Shown here: piece after piece, positions 49,781-60,887 of the stretch
Layout of the letters: each line of letters begins with the position of its first letter
Numbering within the stretch: position 1 is the stretch's first letter
From: Deltaproteobacteria bacterium
Lineage (GTDB): Bacteria; Myxococcota_A; Polyangia; Polyangiales; JADJMO01
Length of the DNA: 64,000 nt
Assembly: GCA_016182965.1 (NCBI GenBank)
Contig: JACPFM010000136.1
Coordinates: 10,525 to 74,524, forward strand
Direction: 5' to 3'
Notes under the pieces: generated by a model
Database searches by the model: none
Told to the model about the DNA's origin: nothing
Seen by the model: the letters and a program-made list of their open reading frames with translations, nothing else
Program-made: the position numbers and the translations under genes

Positions 49781-51652
49781 ATGAAGAGAGTGCAATCGGG
49801 CGTTTCGTCACTCGCGGCGATCGGTGCGCTGGCTGCGGCCATCGCGGCGGGCGGCGTGTTCTGGGGGTGTGGCGGCGACGCCGGCGGGCTCGGCGAGATC
49901 CCGGGCGACGACGTCGGTATCGAGGTCAGCGACGAGACCGGGCTCGAAACCGACGTGCCCGACACGGCGGTCACCGAGGCGGAGCCGACCGACACCGGTG
50001 CGGCCGAGGCCGAGCCGGGCGACACGGGCGCACCGAGCGATACCAGCGTGCCGAGCGACACCAGCGCAACGAGCGACACCGGCGCCGCCGACGACACCGG
50101 AACGGCAACGGACACGGCGACGGCGACCGACACGGCGACGGCGACCGACACGGCGACGGCGACCGACACGGCCACCGCGAGCGACACCGCGACCGCAGGC
50201 GATACGGGCGCGAGCAGCGATACCGGCACCACGGACGCAGCGACCGACACGTCCGTCGTGCTGCCCACGCTGTCGATCAACGACGTCAGCGTCTCCGAAG
50301 GAAACGTGGGGACCAAGAGCGCGACGTTCACCGTCACGCTGTCGAGCGCGTCGACGACGCCGATCACCGTCGCCTATGCGACCGCCGACGGAACGGCCCA
50401 GGCCGCGAGCGGCGACTACGTTCCGGCGAGCGGCAGCATCACGTTCCCGGCCGGCAGCACCAGCCAGGCGATCACGGTGCTGATCGACGGAGACGTCCTG
50501 CACGAGTCCGACGAGACGTTCACCGTCTCCCTCTCCTCGCCCTCGGGCGCGACCCTCGCAGACGCTACCGGGCAGGGCACGATCACCAACGACGACGCGG
50601 CGCCGACCTTCTCGATCACCGACGTCACCTCGACGGAGGGGAACACCGGCACCAAGGCGTTCACGTTCGTCGTCAGCATGTCCGCGCCGAGCGGCACCAC
50701 GACGAGCGTCAACTACGCCACCGCGGACGGCACGGCGACGTCGGGGTCCGACTACACGGCGAAGACCGGCGCGCTGACCTTCGCGCCGGGGTCGCTGTCG
50801 CAGACCATCGACGTGCTCGTCATCGGCGACACCACCGTCGAAGGCGACGAGCACTTCAACGTCAACCTGTCGGGCGCGGTGAACGCGACGATCGCCGACA
50901 ACCAGGGGCGCGGCACCATCGTCAACGACGACGCCGCGACGACGATGCGGACGATCTCGATCGACGACGTCACCGTGACCGAGGGCAACACCGGCACCAA
51001 GACGGCGACGTTCACCGTGAGCCTCTCCGGCGCGGCGACCGCGCCGGTGACCGTCGCGTATGCGACCGCCGACGGCAGCGCGACTGCCGCCGGAGCGGCC
51101 GCCGTCGGCGGCGCCGACTACGTTGCGACCAGCGGTACGCTGTCGTTCGCCGTCGGAGAAACCTCCAAGACGATCTCCGTCACGATCAACGGCGACACGC
51201 TCGAGGAGCCGGACGAGACGTTCAGGGTGAACCTCTCGGCCGCCACCGGCGCGACCATCGCCGACGGGACGGGGACGGGCACGATCACCAATGACGACGC
51301 GGTGCCTTCGATCTCGATCAACGACGTGACGAGCACCGAGGGCAATTTCGGCCTGAAGAGCTTCACCTTCACGGTGACGCTCTCGGCGGCCTCGGGCAAG
51401 ACCGTGACGCTCAATTACGCCACCGCGAATGGCACCGCCACCGCCGCGACGGCCGGACCCGGCGGAGACTACGTGTCGCGCTCCGGTATCTTGTCCTTCG
51501 CGCCGGGCGAGACCAGCAAGACGATCATCATCTCGGTGATCGGCGACATGACGGTCGAACCCAACGAGACGTTCTTCGTCAGGCTGTCGGCCGCAACCAA
51601 CGCGACGATCGCCGACAACGAGGGCCTCGGGACGATCACGAACGACGACTGA
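49781..51652 (+). CDS. Surface protein with four Calx-beta repeats
   Basis: This 623-residue protein has a signal peptide with a possible lipobox (GGVFWGC), a Thr/Ala/Asp/Gly linker with 18-bp repeats (TATDTATATDTA), and four Calx-beta domains starting near residues 165, 277, 393 and 511. Each carries the pattern (L/I)SI(N/D)DV..EGN.GTK...FTV and ends with NDD. Such domains bind Ca2+ in cation exchangers, integrins and bacterial adhesins. GGAGG at 49768-49772 precedes the ATG. The protein stops right after the fourth domain and has no sorting tail. It is the intact relative of the remnant at 42791-43012. Confidence 0.85.
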   Translation: MKRVQSGVSSLAAIGALAAAIAAGGVFWGCGGDAGGLGEIPGDDVGIEVSDETGLETDVPDTAVTEAEPTDTGAAEAEPGDTGAPSDTSVPSDTSATSDTGAADDTGTATDTATATDTATATDTATATDTATASDTATAGDTGASSDTGTTDAATDTSVVLPTLSINDVSVSEGNVGTKSATFTVTLSSASTTPITVAYATADGTAQAASGDYVPASGSITFPAGSTSQAITVLIDGDVLHESDETFTVSLSSPSGATLADATGQGTITNDDAAPTFSITDVTSTEGNTGTKAFTFVVSMSAPSGTTTSVNYATADGTATSGSDYTAKTGALTFAPGSLSQTIDVLVIGDTTVEGDEHFNVNLSGAVNATIADNQGRGTIVNDDAATTMRTISIDDVTVTEGNTGTKTATFTVSLSGAATAPVTVAYATADGSATAAGAAAVGGADYVATSGTLSFAVGETSKTISVTINGDTLEEPDETFRVNLSAATGATIADGTGTGTITNDDAVPSISINDVTSTEGNFGLKSFTFTVTLSAASGKTVTLNYATANGTATAATAGPGGDYVSRSGILSFAPGETSKTIIISVIGDMTVEPNETFFVRLSAATNATIADNEGLGTITNDD

Positions 51653-51853
51653 CACCCGAGCTCGGCGAATACGCGGGACGTGGCCTCGAGCCGCGTCCCG
51701 CGCGTCGTTGCCGGTCTCGCGCCGGTCGAGCGACACCGCGCCTAAGGCTCGCCGTCAGGGTCGCGTGGAAGCCAGTCCACCCGCTCGTGCGGCGCTGGTC
51801 GGCGCGTCGAAGTCCCCTGTCATCGGTCCGCGGTGTTGCGGTACTGCAGTAAC

Positions 51854-53191
<1,338 letters not shown>

Positions 53192-53294
53192 GGGTGGCGG
53201 TCTCGTCGATCGGCTGCGCTCCAACGACGAGGGGCTCGCCGCGGCCACGCCATCAACAGCGACGACGGAGAGCACGGTCTGGCATTTGCGCGGT

Positions 53295-53327
53295 GCGGCG
53301 CCCCTCGTCGTGGACGAGCGGCGCCGC
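53295..53327. terminator. Strong hairpin between convergent genes
   Basis: GCGGCGCCCCTCGTC (53295-53309) pairs with GACGAGCGGCGCCGC (53313-53327), a 15-bp stem with a single mismatch and a 3-base loop. It lies between the stops of the DUF4215 gene (53191) and the truncated subtilase (53435). No U-tract follows. It is probably a bidirectional or Rho-assisted terminator. The 243-bp gap has no gene. Confidence 0.65.
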
Positions 53328-53434
53328 GCAACCCACGCAGCCGCCGGACTTCACGTCAGAGAGCGCCGCTGCGTGCCCGCGCGCCGCGCGCGACGACACC
53401 GTGCGACGAACGGCGGGGTGCCTGCTGACCGACG

Positions 53435-54046
53435 TCACTTGCACACCTTCGCCCCTGCGCGTCCACGGCACTTCGTCGAGCAGCACTCGGCGTCGCTCGC
53501 GCACGCCGTGTTCAGCGGCGCGCACGAGCCGCCGCCGCCTCCTCCTCCGTCGCCGCTCGCGAGCAGGAAGTCGAGCGCCTTCTTCGCCTGCACCAACCCG
53601 TGACTGTACGCGTCGTCGCGACCCGCGGCACCGAGGTCCATCGCGGCGCGCTCGAGTGCGTCCCGGATCTGCTGGTTGGTCCACGAGGTGTCCTTGCTCC
53701 AGACGAGCGCCGCCACGCCCGCGACGTGCGGTGTCGCCATCGAGGTGCCGCTCCACGCCTCATAGCCGCTGCCCGCGCCGGACGGAGAGTCGACCGTCGC
53801 GCTCTTGCCCAGCGCCGCCGCGACGAGGTGCTGCCCGTCGGCCTGGCTGAGGCTCACTGCGGGGATGGTGCTCGAGTTGCCCGAGCCGAGCGTGCCGCTG
53901 AAATTGCCGCCTTGGTTCACGAGGTAGCGATCGGATTTCTGGAGCGGGTCGCGCTCGGCGTCGACGTCGACATCGGAGCCGCACCCGACGCTGACGAGCA
54001 CCGACACGATGACGAGCGAGCGTGCATGCGAGAGCTTGGTGTACAT
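53435..54046 (-). pseudogene. Truncated S8 subtilase joined to a lipoprotein signal
   Basis: The 203-residue product has a signal peptide with lipobox (VLVSVGC), then after about 25 residues enters a subtilisin C-terminal half (GNFSGTLGSGNSSTIPAVSLSQ, SGTSMATPHVAGVAALVWS, the Ser site) and ends in a small Cys module CxxxxxxCxxDxxCCSxxCRGR. The segment carrying the catalytic Asp, His and oxyanion Asn, and part of a PA-like insert, is absent. The gene at 63085-64000 has the same tail in full length and shows where the cut is (near GNFSG). It is probably an inactive relic, since only the Ser is left. Confidence 0.8.
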
Positions 54047-54118
54047 GGCCCGCCCTTCCGGCGGGGCCGAAGTGCACCAGGGATGCCAGCCGGCGTCAGG
54101 CGCAGCCGGACTTCGCGG

Positions 54119-54787
54119 TCAGAGCGCGAGGCGATACCCGAAGATGAGACCGACGCCGCTGAGCGACGAGTCACCGGTGATCCGGTGGCGGAGCCCTGCG
54201 CGCTGGAACTCGAGCTCGCCGAACGCGTGGCCGGGGCCGATGTTCAGCTGCGCGCCGCCGAAGGCGACGAAGCCGAACCTCGTGTCGGTCTCGCTGTTCT
54301 CGAGGCCGAGCGACGTGGTGGTCGCGCGCACGAGGTAGAGCTTCGGGCCGAGTCCGAAGTACGGCGTCCACCGCTCCTCGATCGCGAGCACGCGGTAGGA
54401 GACGCGCAGCCCGAAATCGAGCGCTCGCTCGGTCATGGAGTAGTCCATCGATCCGGCCTGCATGCACGGCGCCGTCTGCGGCGTCGCGCAGCGTGCCTCG
54501 ACGGTGCCGTCGGTGCTCGCCTGCTGGTACTGCGTGCGCAGGTGCACGGCGAGCGCGCCGCCGCCGAGGCGGAAGCGCGACCCGAGATCGACGCCGACAC
54601 CCGGGCCGAGCCCGAGACCGGAGGTCCCGATGATCAGCCCGAGCGCCGCGCCTGCCTCGAACGCCGTGTCCTTCTTCTTCTCGACCGGCGGGTCGCTCGC
54701 CTTCGCGTCTTGCGCGACGGCAGGCGACGTCGCAGCGACGATCGCGACGAGGGCAGGGACTGCGAACGGATACTTGCTCATGGTCAT
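54119..54787 (-). CDS. Outer-membrane beta-barrel-like protein
   Basis: This 222-residue protein has a cleavable signal peptide (VPALVAIVAATSPAVAQ) and alternating amphipathic strands rich in Gly and aromatic residues (VGVDLGSRFRLGGGALAVHLRTQYQQ, GPGHAFGELEFQRAGLRHRITG), and ends in a Tyr/Leu strand as OMP barrels do. An ATG at 54787 has GGCAGGAG at good spacing. The upstream gene overlaps an alternative ATG at 54805 (TGATG), so translation may be coupled. It probably sits in the outer membrane and may anchor or export the IPT lipoprotein encoded just upstream. Confidence 0.7.
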   Translation of the reverse strand: MTMSKYPFAVPALVAIVAATSPAVAQDAKASDPPVEKKKDTAFEAGAALGLIIGTSGLGLGPGVGVDLGSRFRLGGGALAVHLRTQYQQASTDGTVEARCATPQTAPCMQAGSMDYSMTERALDFGLRVSYRVLAIEERWTPYFGLGPKLYLVRATTTSLGLENSETDTRFGFVAFGGAQLNIGPGHAFGELEFQRAGLRHRITGDSSLSGVGLIFGYRLAL

Positions 54788-54804
54788 GGCTCCTGCCTTC
54801 GACA

Positions 54805-57800
54805 TCAGTAGATGACCTGCGACACGCTCGTGATCGCGTCGGTGTCGTTGGTCGTGCCTCCGACGACGTAGAAGTACGCGCTCTCGAGCGTGAACCCGAA
54901 GCGACCGACGCCAGAGGCCCCCGCCGGCACCGGGATGGCGGCGGTCGCATCGGACCAGATCGCGCCGGTGCCGAGCGACAGGGTCGAGCCGCTGATGGTG
55001 AACGGGCCCGCGCGCTTGATGCTCGTGCTGTAGAGCGCGCCGGTCGTCGTCACGCTGCCGCCGCCGAAGGCGAACGCGCCGCCGTTCGCGACGCCGAGAT
55101 CGGAGCCGTCCTTGGCCTTCGGCGCGTAGTCGGCGATGGTCTTCCACGTCAGCGCGCCGCCTGCGTCCACGGACGCGTACTCGAACGACGCGCCGGCGCC
55201 GCCGACCCCGAGCCCGCCGCTCGCGAGGACGAAGGCCTGGGTGCCGGTGTAGCCGGGCGGTCCGTTCTCGCGCGACAGCGCGCCGACGCCGAAGCGCTCG
55301 CGGGCCACGGCCATCGTGGTGGCGCCCGCGGCGAAGGCGCCGAGCGTCCGACCGTCGTTCGAGAGCGTCGTCGACTCCCAGCAATTCATCGTGCTGGCCG
55401 CGCCAGCTCCGGAGCACGAGCCGTGGCCGCCGACGACGTAGACGCGCAGCTGGCCGCCGGCGTCCGGTGCGATCGTCGCCGAGGCGTTGAAGCGCGCCCG
55501 CGCGAGCTTCTGCGTCAGGGCGACGAACAGGCCGGTCGATCCGCGGCGCAGCGGGGTCACGGTCGACGTGACCGTGTCGACGCCCGTGTCGGTGTACGTC
55601 AGACCGGTCAGGCCGTCCTTCAGGAGCACCTCGGTGTGCGAGGCGCCGTTGGGGAGCGCGGTGCGGTAGACGCGGTAGGACTTCGCGCCCGGAACCGCCT
55701 TCCACGTCAGCTTCACGCTGCCGTTGAGGCCGAGGGTGACGATGATCTCGTCGCTCGGGAGCGTCTCGCCGTTGGGGTTGTCGGGATCGGCGGCGGCGTC
55801 CTTGATCGCCGACACCATGTAGTACCAGGTGCCCTTGGCGAGCGTGCCGGCTGACTCGGTGACCGGATCGTCGACCTGCGGCTGATCGCCGAGGTCGAGG
55901 ATCTTCGCGCGCTCGATCGTGTCGAGGGGCGCGCCGCTCGGGGCCACTCCGCCGGTCCCGTTCGTCGTGCTCGTGCCGCCGAGCACGTAGATGAACGAGC
56001 CGCGCTGCACGACCGCGTGGCCGGAGCGCCGCGTGGTGAGCTTGTTGCGCTGCACGTACCAGTCGCCGAGCGTGCCGAAGAGATCGAGCGGCGCGACCTC
56101 GAGGGTGTCGAGCACCGTGCCGTCGGCCTGTTCGCCCGAGATCGCGTACAGGTAGCGGGAGGCTGCGTTGATGCGCCCCGACACCGTCTCGAGCGAGCGG
56201 CGGCCGGTCACCAGCGGCTTGGAGACGACGAACCCGGTCTCGAGCTTCGACGAGGGGTTGGTGTTCACGAACGCCGAGTACTCGCCGTACGTGCTCTCGT
56301 CGGGGTTGGTGACGCGCACGAGGTACGCGCCGGTCGCGAGCGTGGTGCTCGGGATCGTCGCCTGCAGCGTGCAGACGTTGGTGCCGCTCGGGCACGTCGC
56401 GGGACCCGTGCACGAGAGCGTGCCCGCCGTCGCGGAGGTGAGCGCGCCGCTCGAGGACACCACCGCGACGGTCGGCGACCGGAAGTTGCAGCCGGTGATC
56501 GTCACGCTGGTGTTCGCTTGCGTGGTGCCCGCCGCGGGCGCGACGTTGTCGATCGTCGGGATGGGGAGATCGGTCACGCGGAACGCCTTGGCGAGCTTTC
56601 CGCCGCCCCCGTCGGGGTTGATGATGTTGAGATCGTACTCGTTGCCGACCGTCGTCGACGGGAAGCCGGACGGCACGATCGAGCTCATGCTCTGCGCGGT
56701 GACGAACGCCGTCGATTTCAGCAGCTGCGACTTGGGCGTGAGCGACGGGATGACGAGGTACGCGCGCGGCGTCGACTTGAAGCCGTCGCCGGTGACCGTG
56801 ATCGGTGTCTTGTCCCCCTTCCAGCCGAACGGCGGCGTCACCTTCGCGACCGTGATCGACGGGGTGGCGTCGATGGTGAACGCCTTCGGCAGCGTGGCGC
56901 CGCAGCCGCTGGGCACGGTGAGCACGAGATCGTATGGGCCGCCGGCCGCGCCGCCCGCCGGCACGGTCGCGCGGATCAAGGTGCCGGTGCCCACGACGTC
57001 GATCAAGACTAGATCGCCGCCGCCCGACGCCGCGCCCTTCAGCGACAAGGTCGCGCCGATCGGCAACGACTCACCGTAAATCGTGATCGGGTTGTCGATC
57101 CCGTTCCACCCCTTCGCCGGCTCCACGCTGTCCATGCGCGGCCCGGCGACGACGGTGAGCGATTTCTCGAAGGTGAACGAGCACCCCTCGGGGATCTTGA
57201 CCGTGACGTCGTACGGCGATCCCGAGGCGACGAGGGGCGGCGCGACGAACGAGAGCGACGTGTCGCTCGCCGCCGTCACGCCGGTCGCGAGGGTGGTCCC
57301 GACGGTGACCGACATCGCGCCGTGGAAGCCGGTGCCGGTCGCGGTCACCGTCTGCCCGCCGCCGCTGCACACGGTCGAGGGCTCGAGGCTGCTGACAGTC
57401 GGCGGCGGGAACACCACGACCTTCGCCGTCGAGGTCGCCGAGCACTGCTTGCCGCCATCGCCCACCTCGGGGTTGGTGACGGTCACCGTCACCTCGCCCG
57501 CCGGGAGCGTCTTGGGATCGAACGTCGCTTGGATCTCGGTGTCGCTGACGACCGTCGTCTTCGTGGGAGCGATCGCGCCGAAGAGGACCGTCGCGCCGGT
57601 GCGGAAACCGGTGCCGACGACCTTGAACGTGGCGGCGACCTCGGTGCACGTGCTCGGCGGCTGGACCGAGGCGATGGTCGGCGGCGGGACGACCTTCAAG
57701 ATACCCTGCATCGTGCCTACGCACGCCGGCGGCCCTTCGGTGCCGGTGACGCGCACGCCGTAGGTGCCGGGCGCGAGCTTCGGCGGGGTCGCGCCTGCTA

Positions 57801-58434
57801 TCCTCAGCGTGATCGAGCTCGCGCTCACGACCGTGACGTCCGTCGCCGTGCCGGTGAGGACGACGGCGCCGGCGGCGTCGACGATCTCGACGACCGCGCC
57901 GTCCTCCGGCCGGAACCCGGTACCCTCGACGGTGAGGGTGTTGTCGATCGCGTTGCAGATCGTGTCCGATCCGGCGGTCGGCACCTTGACGCCGGTGATC
58001 GCGGGCGGATCGACCACCTTCAGCACGCCGACCGAGGTGCCCGCCTTGTCGTTCGGGTTCGTGATCGTGACGTCGTAGCTGCCGGCGGCGAGCTTCTCGT
58101 CGGCGCCGAGCGTCGCCTTGATTTCGCGCGGCGTCACGAACCCCACCCTCTGCAGCTCGATGCTCCTACCGCTCGACGCGAGCGTGACCCGCGGAAGGGC
58201 GAGCTGCGGCGAGTCCATGACGTTCACCGCCATCGGCGAGAACGAGTCCTGCTCGGAGCGGATGGTCACGGTGGTGACGACGCCGGCGTTCTCCGCGTTG
58301 GAGGCGTTGCAGACCGCCTTCGGATCCAGCGGCGGCGCGATCGACGGGGTGGGGCCGTCCATCTTGCGGGAGCACCCGGCGGCGACGAGGAGCAGCGAGA
58401 GCGCGACGCCGCTGCGGTAGGCATGGAAGGTCAT
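54805..58434 (-). CDS. Large IPT/TIG-repeat lipoprotein with kelch-like and FN3-like regions
   Basis: This 1209-residue surface lipoprotein has a signal peptide with lipobox VAAGC (Cys21), then about seven IPT/TIG Ig-like domains through residue ~700. Their motifs are PPTIASVQPPSTCTE, VSSLEPSTVCSGGGQTV and ITVAKVTPPFGWKGD. A kelch-like propeller region follows (GRRSLETVSGRINAASRYLYAISG, SGHAVVQRGSFIYVLGG), interrupted by an FN3-like insert (VKLTWKAVPGAKSYRVYRT). It stops inside the start region of the barrel protein gene. Adhesive or ligand-binding function is likely. An OMP barrel plus IPT lipoprotein pairing is plausible for an exposed receptor complex. Confidence 0.83.
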   Translation of the reverse strand: MTFHAYRSGVALSLLLVAAGCSRKMDGPTPSIAPPLDPKAVCNASNAENAGVVTTVTIRSEQDSFSPMAVNVMDSPQLALPRVTLASSGRSIELQRVGFVTPREIKATLGADEKLAAGSYDVTITNPNDKAGTSVGVLKVVDPPAITGVKVPTAGSDTICNAIDNTLTVEGTGFRPEDGAVVEIVDAAGAVVLTGTATDVTVVSASSITLRIAGATPPKLAPGTYGVRVTGTEGPPACVGTMQGILKVVPPPTIASVQPPSTCTEVAATFKVVGTGFRTGATVLFGAIAPTKTTVVSDTEIQATFDPKTLPAGEVTVTVTNPEVGDGGKQCSATSTAKVVVFPPPTVSSLEPSTVCSGGGQTVTATGTGFHGAMSVTVGTTLATGVTAASDTSLSFVAPPLVASGSPYDVTVKIPEGCSFTFEKSLTVVAGPRMDSVEPAKGWNGIDNPITIYGESLPIGATLSLKGAASGGGDLVLIDVVGTGTLIRATVPAGGAAGGPYDLVLTVPSGCGATLPKAFTIDATPSITVAKVTPPFGWKGDKTPITVTGDGFKSTPRAYLVIPSLTPKSQLLKSTAFVTAQSMSSIVPSGFPSTTVGNEYDLNIINPDGGGGKLAKAFRVTDLPIPTIDNVAPAAGTTQANTSVTITGCNFRSPTVAVVSSSGALTSATAGTLSCTGPATCPSGTNVCTLQATIPSTTLATGAYLVRVTNPDESTYGEYSAFVNTNPSSKLETGFVVSKPLVTGRRSLETVSGRINAASRYLYAISGEQADGTVLDTLEVAPLDLFGTLGDWYVQRNKLTTRRSGHAVVQRGSFIYVLGGTSTTNGTGGVAPSGAPLDTIERAKILDLGDQPQVDDPVTESAGTLAKGTWYYMVSAIKDAAADPDNPNGETLPSDEIIVTLGLNGSVKLTWKAVPGAKSYRVYRTALPNGASHTEVLLKDGLTGLTYTDTGVDTVTSTVTPLRRGSTGLFVALTQKLARARFNASATIAPDAGGQLRVYVVGGHGSCSGAGAASTMNCWESTTLSNDGRTLGAFAAGATTMAVARERFGVGALSRENGPPGYTGTQAFVLASGGLGVGGAGASFEYASVDAGGALTWKTIADYAPKAKDGSDLGVANGGAFAFGGGSVTTTGALYSTSIKRAGPFTISGSTLSLGTGAIWSDATAAIPVPAGASGVGRFGFTLESAYFYVVGGTTNDTDAITSVSQVIY

Positions 58435-58572
58435 GAACAGGGCCTCCTGGTGGCAGGCATGACAGCACGCCCCTTAGTGCCCCCTGGCAGACCGCGGCAG
58501 ACGCATCATAGAAAGAAGGCGCCATGCCCCCGCGCTGTCTGCTCCGACGCCCGAGGTGGCACTGACTGCGCG

Positions 58573-58932
58573 ATGCCGCGAGCAGCCCTTCAGCGCCGGG
58601 CCACCCAGCGCCTCCCGACCGACATCGAGGTCGGCGTCCACACGGAGTCCAACTTCTACGCCGGATTCTCCGCCAACGTCTCCGAGGGCGGGATCTTCGT
58701 CGCGACCTACCGAAGACACGAGATCGGCGATCGCCTGCGCGTGACGCTCCGCCTCCCGGGCGTCGACGATCCGATCGAGGCAAAGGTGGAGGTCCGCTGG
58801 CTGCGCAGCGTGGCGCCGGACGCCGAGGGGGTGCCGGGCTTCGGCGCGGCGTTCGTCGAGCTGGCGGAGGACGCCCACGCGGTGATCGAGCGGTTCGTCG
58901 GGCATCGCGAGCCGCTCTTCTACGACGACTGA
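58573..58932 (+). CDS. PilZ-domain protein
   Basis: This 119-residue single-domain protein has the PilZ signatures RRATQR (RxxxR) and NVSEGGIFV (D/NxSxxG). This is the c-di-GMP-binding layout, and GVPGFGAAFVELAEDAHAVIERFV follows. It belongs to the short myxobacterial PilZ group that lacks other domains. It probably responds to c-di-GMP to adjust motility or surface structures. It diverges from the IPT gene with 138 bp between starts. Confidence 0.88.
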   Translation: MPRAALQRRATQRLPTDIEVGVHTESNFYAGFSANVSEGGIFVATYRRHEIGDRLRVTLRLPGVDDPIEAKVEVRWLRSVAPDAEGVPGFGAAFVELAEDAHAVIERFVGHREPLFYDD

Positions 58933-58972
58933 CTCGGCCGTCGGGCGCGGACTCGCGTCGCCGGTGGCGCCG

Positions 58973-60883
58973 TCACGGTGCGTTGACGACGTCGAAATCG
59001 GGCGGCGCGCCGTCGACGCCGATGAAGCCGACGCGCGTCTTCGGGCTCTCGATCCGGCGGACGGTGCACCCCGGCGCCGTGCACCTCAGCGTCTCGAGGA
59101 AGTGGTAGCGGAGGGTCATCGAGCCCCCCTGCGAGCCGCGGACCTCGATGCGATCGTTCTTCGCCCGCACCGTGCCCGGTCCGCCGCCGACGATCCAGCC
59201 GCTCGGCGACCTCACGCGGAACCACCGCGCGCCCGGCGCGCCCGGCACCGGCTCGAGCAGATCGGTGCGCCGCTCGATCGCCGGCCACCGCTTCACCAGC
59301 GCGACCCACTTCACGTTGAACGCCTCGAGGTAGGTGCGGAAGGCCTCGGGATCGACGGGCGCGTCCTCCGGCTGCACGCGGAAGAAGTTCGCGTCGGAGT
59401 GGGCGAGGTTGATCTCGCGGAAGCCGCCGAGCACCTGCGCGTTGGTCATCCCGGCGAGCTGCTCGCCGCTCGCCCACCACTCCACGAGGAAGCGCCCGCT
59501 GCCGTCGTCGAGCCGCCTGGTCGCCTCGATGAGCGCGAGCTCGTGCGGCAGCGGCGGCGCGTGACGGAAGCTCATGGCTTCGTCCCACGGGAGCGAGCCG
59601 AGCTCGGCCCGGCCGGTCACGTTCGGCGGCGGCAGCGGCAGCGCCTTCTTGTGGCGCGGGACGAGCTCGGGGACGAAGTACATGACGTCGCGGAGCAGCC
59701 GCGGCAGCGCCACGATCGCGAGCGCGGCGATGGCGCCGGCCGCCACCGGGCTCGAACGCCGGCGCAGCAGCTCGACGAGCGTGGGCCACGACTCGACGAC
59801 GACCACGCCCGCGACGATCGCCGAGAGCATCAGCGCCGGGCTGACGAAGCGATAGGGCTGCACCTGGCGCAGGAGCGGCGTGATCCCGCCGACGTAGGCG
59901 ATGAAGAACGGGACGCCGAGCGCGATCGCCGCGAGCGCGAACCGCTCGTCGCGGCGCCTGCGCAGCTGCACGAGCCCGCACGCGGCGAGCACGACGACGA
60001 GCACGCGGAAGCCGGTGCGGTTGGCGAGGACGCCGGTGACCCACGGATCGCGGGTGACGCCGAGGAAGTCCCACAGGATGAACCCCGGCGTCGCGTCGAG
60101 GTAGTAGCCGCTGTCGAGGATGTAATGCCAGAACCGGACGGCGACCTTCAGCCACCACAGGTTCGCGATCACCGTGAAGGCCGCGGCGCCGAGGATCGCC
60201 GCGTGCTCGCGCGTCGACAGCGCCTTCCGCTCACGCACGTAGAGGACGAGCATGGGCGCTGCGAGCACGAAGAACGCGTAGGGATGGACGGTGTGGGTGA
60301 GCGCGAGGGCGGGCGCGAGGGCCATCACCGTCCACGGCCTCCGATCGCGCAGGTACGCGACGAACAGCCCGAGCGGCAGCAGGTAGAGGTAGGCCGACAT
60401 CGCCCAGCTGATCATCCCGACGTAGACCAGCCAGTGGTGGAACGCGTCGAACCACCACACGAGCGAGGCCAGCGCCGCGCCCGCGACCGCGCCGCCGCGC
60501 GAGGCGCCGAGCAGGCGCGCCGAGGCGAGGACGACCGGGAAGAGCAGCCCCGAGCCGAGCCAGGCGAAGAGGTTGAAGGCGCGGTCGAAGGGGACGCCGA
60601 GCTTGCCGAGCGCGATGCACCACAGCTCGAAGCCCTTGTTGTCGGCGTCGAAGATCGCGCCGGAGAGCTGGCCGGCGAGCAGGTGCGGATCCCACAGCCA
60701 GGTCCGCCCCGACGCCGCGAACGTCTCGACCGCGCGCTTGCACTGCTCGTAGTGCGTCGACCAGTCCATCGAGATCAGCGGCGTCGGGCCGAGGATCACC
60801 GAGGGCGGCGACACGTAGAGCATCACGCCGAGGTGCGCCGCGAAGAGCGCGAGGGTGATCAGGCGGAGCTTCGCGAGCGACAT
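58973..60883 (-). CDS. Polytopic membrane protein (GT-C/YfhO-like)
   Basis: This 636-residue protein has about 11-13 transmembrane helices in the first 420 residues (LITLALFAAHLGVMLYV, LLFPVVLASARLLGA, AAILGAAAFTVIANLWWL) and then a soluble, probably exported C-terminal domain. The first loop has SMDWSTHYEQ and WDPHLLAG, which resembles the acidic-residue loop of GT-C glycosyltransferases and YfhO-like proteins. The substrate is unknown. The UbiA-family gene ends 4 bp upstream, so the two are probably one operon and may process polyprenyl-linked sugars. Confidence 0.75.
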   Translation of the reverse strand: MSLAKLRLITLALFAAHLGVMLYVSPPSVILGPTPLISMDWSTHYEQCKRAVETFAASGRTWLWDPHLLAGQLSGAIFDADNKGFELWCIALGKLGVPFDRAFNLFAWLGSGLLFPVVLASARLLGASRGGAVAGAALASLVWWFDAFHHWLVYVGMISWAMSAYLYLLPLGLFVAYLRDRRPWTVMALAPALALTHTVHPYAFFVLAAPMLVLYVRERKALSTREHAAILGAAAFTVIANLWWLKVAVRFWHYILDSGYYLDATPGFILWDFLGVTRDPWVTGVLANRTGFRVLVVVLAACGLVQLRRRRDERFALAAIALGVPFFIAYVGGITPLLRQVQPYRFVSPALMLSAIVAGVVVVESWPTLVELLRRRSSPVAAGAIAALAIVALPRLLRDVMYFVPELVPRHKKALPLPPPNVTGRAELGSLPWDEAMSFRHAPPLPHELALIEATRRLDDGSGRFLVEWWASGEQLAGMTNAQVLGGFREINLAHSDANFFRVQPEDAPVDPEAFRTYLEAFNVKWVALVKRWPAIERRTDLLEPVPGAPGARWFRVRSPSGWIVGGGPGTVRAKNDRIEVRGSQGGSMTLRYHFLETLRCTAPGCTVRRIESPKTRVGFIGVDGAPPDFDVVNAP

Positions 60884-60887
60884 CGGA

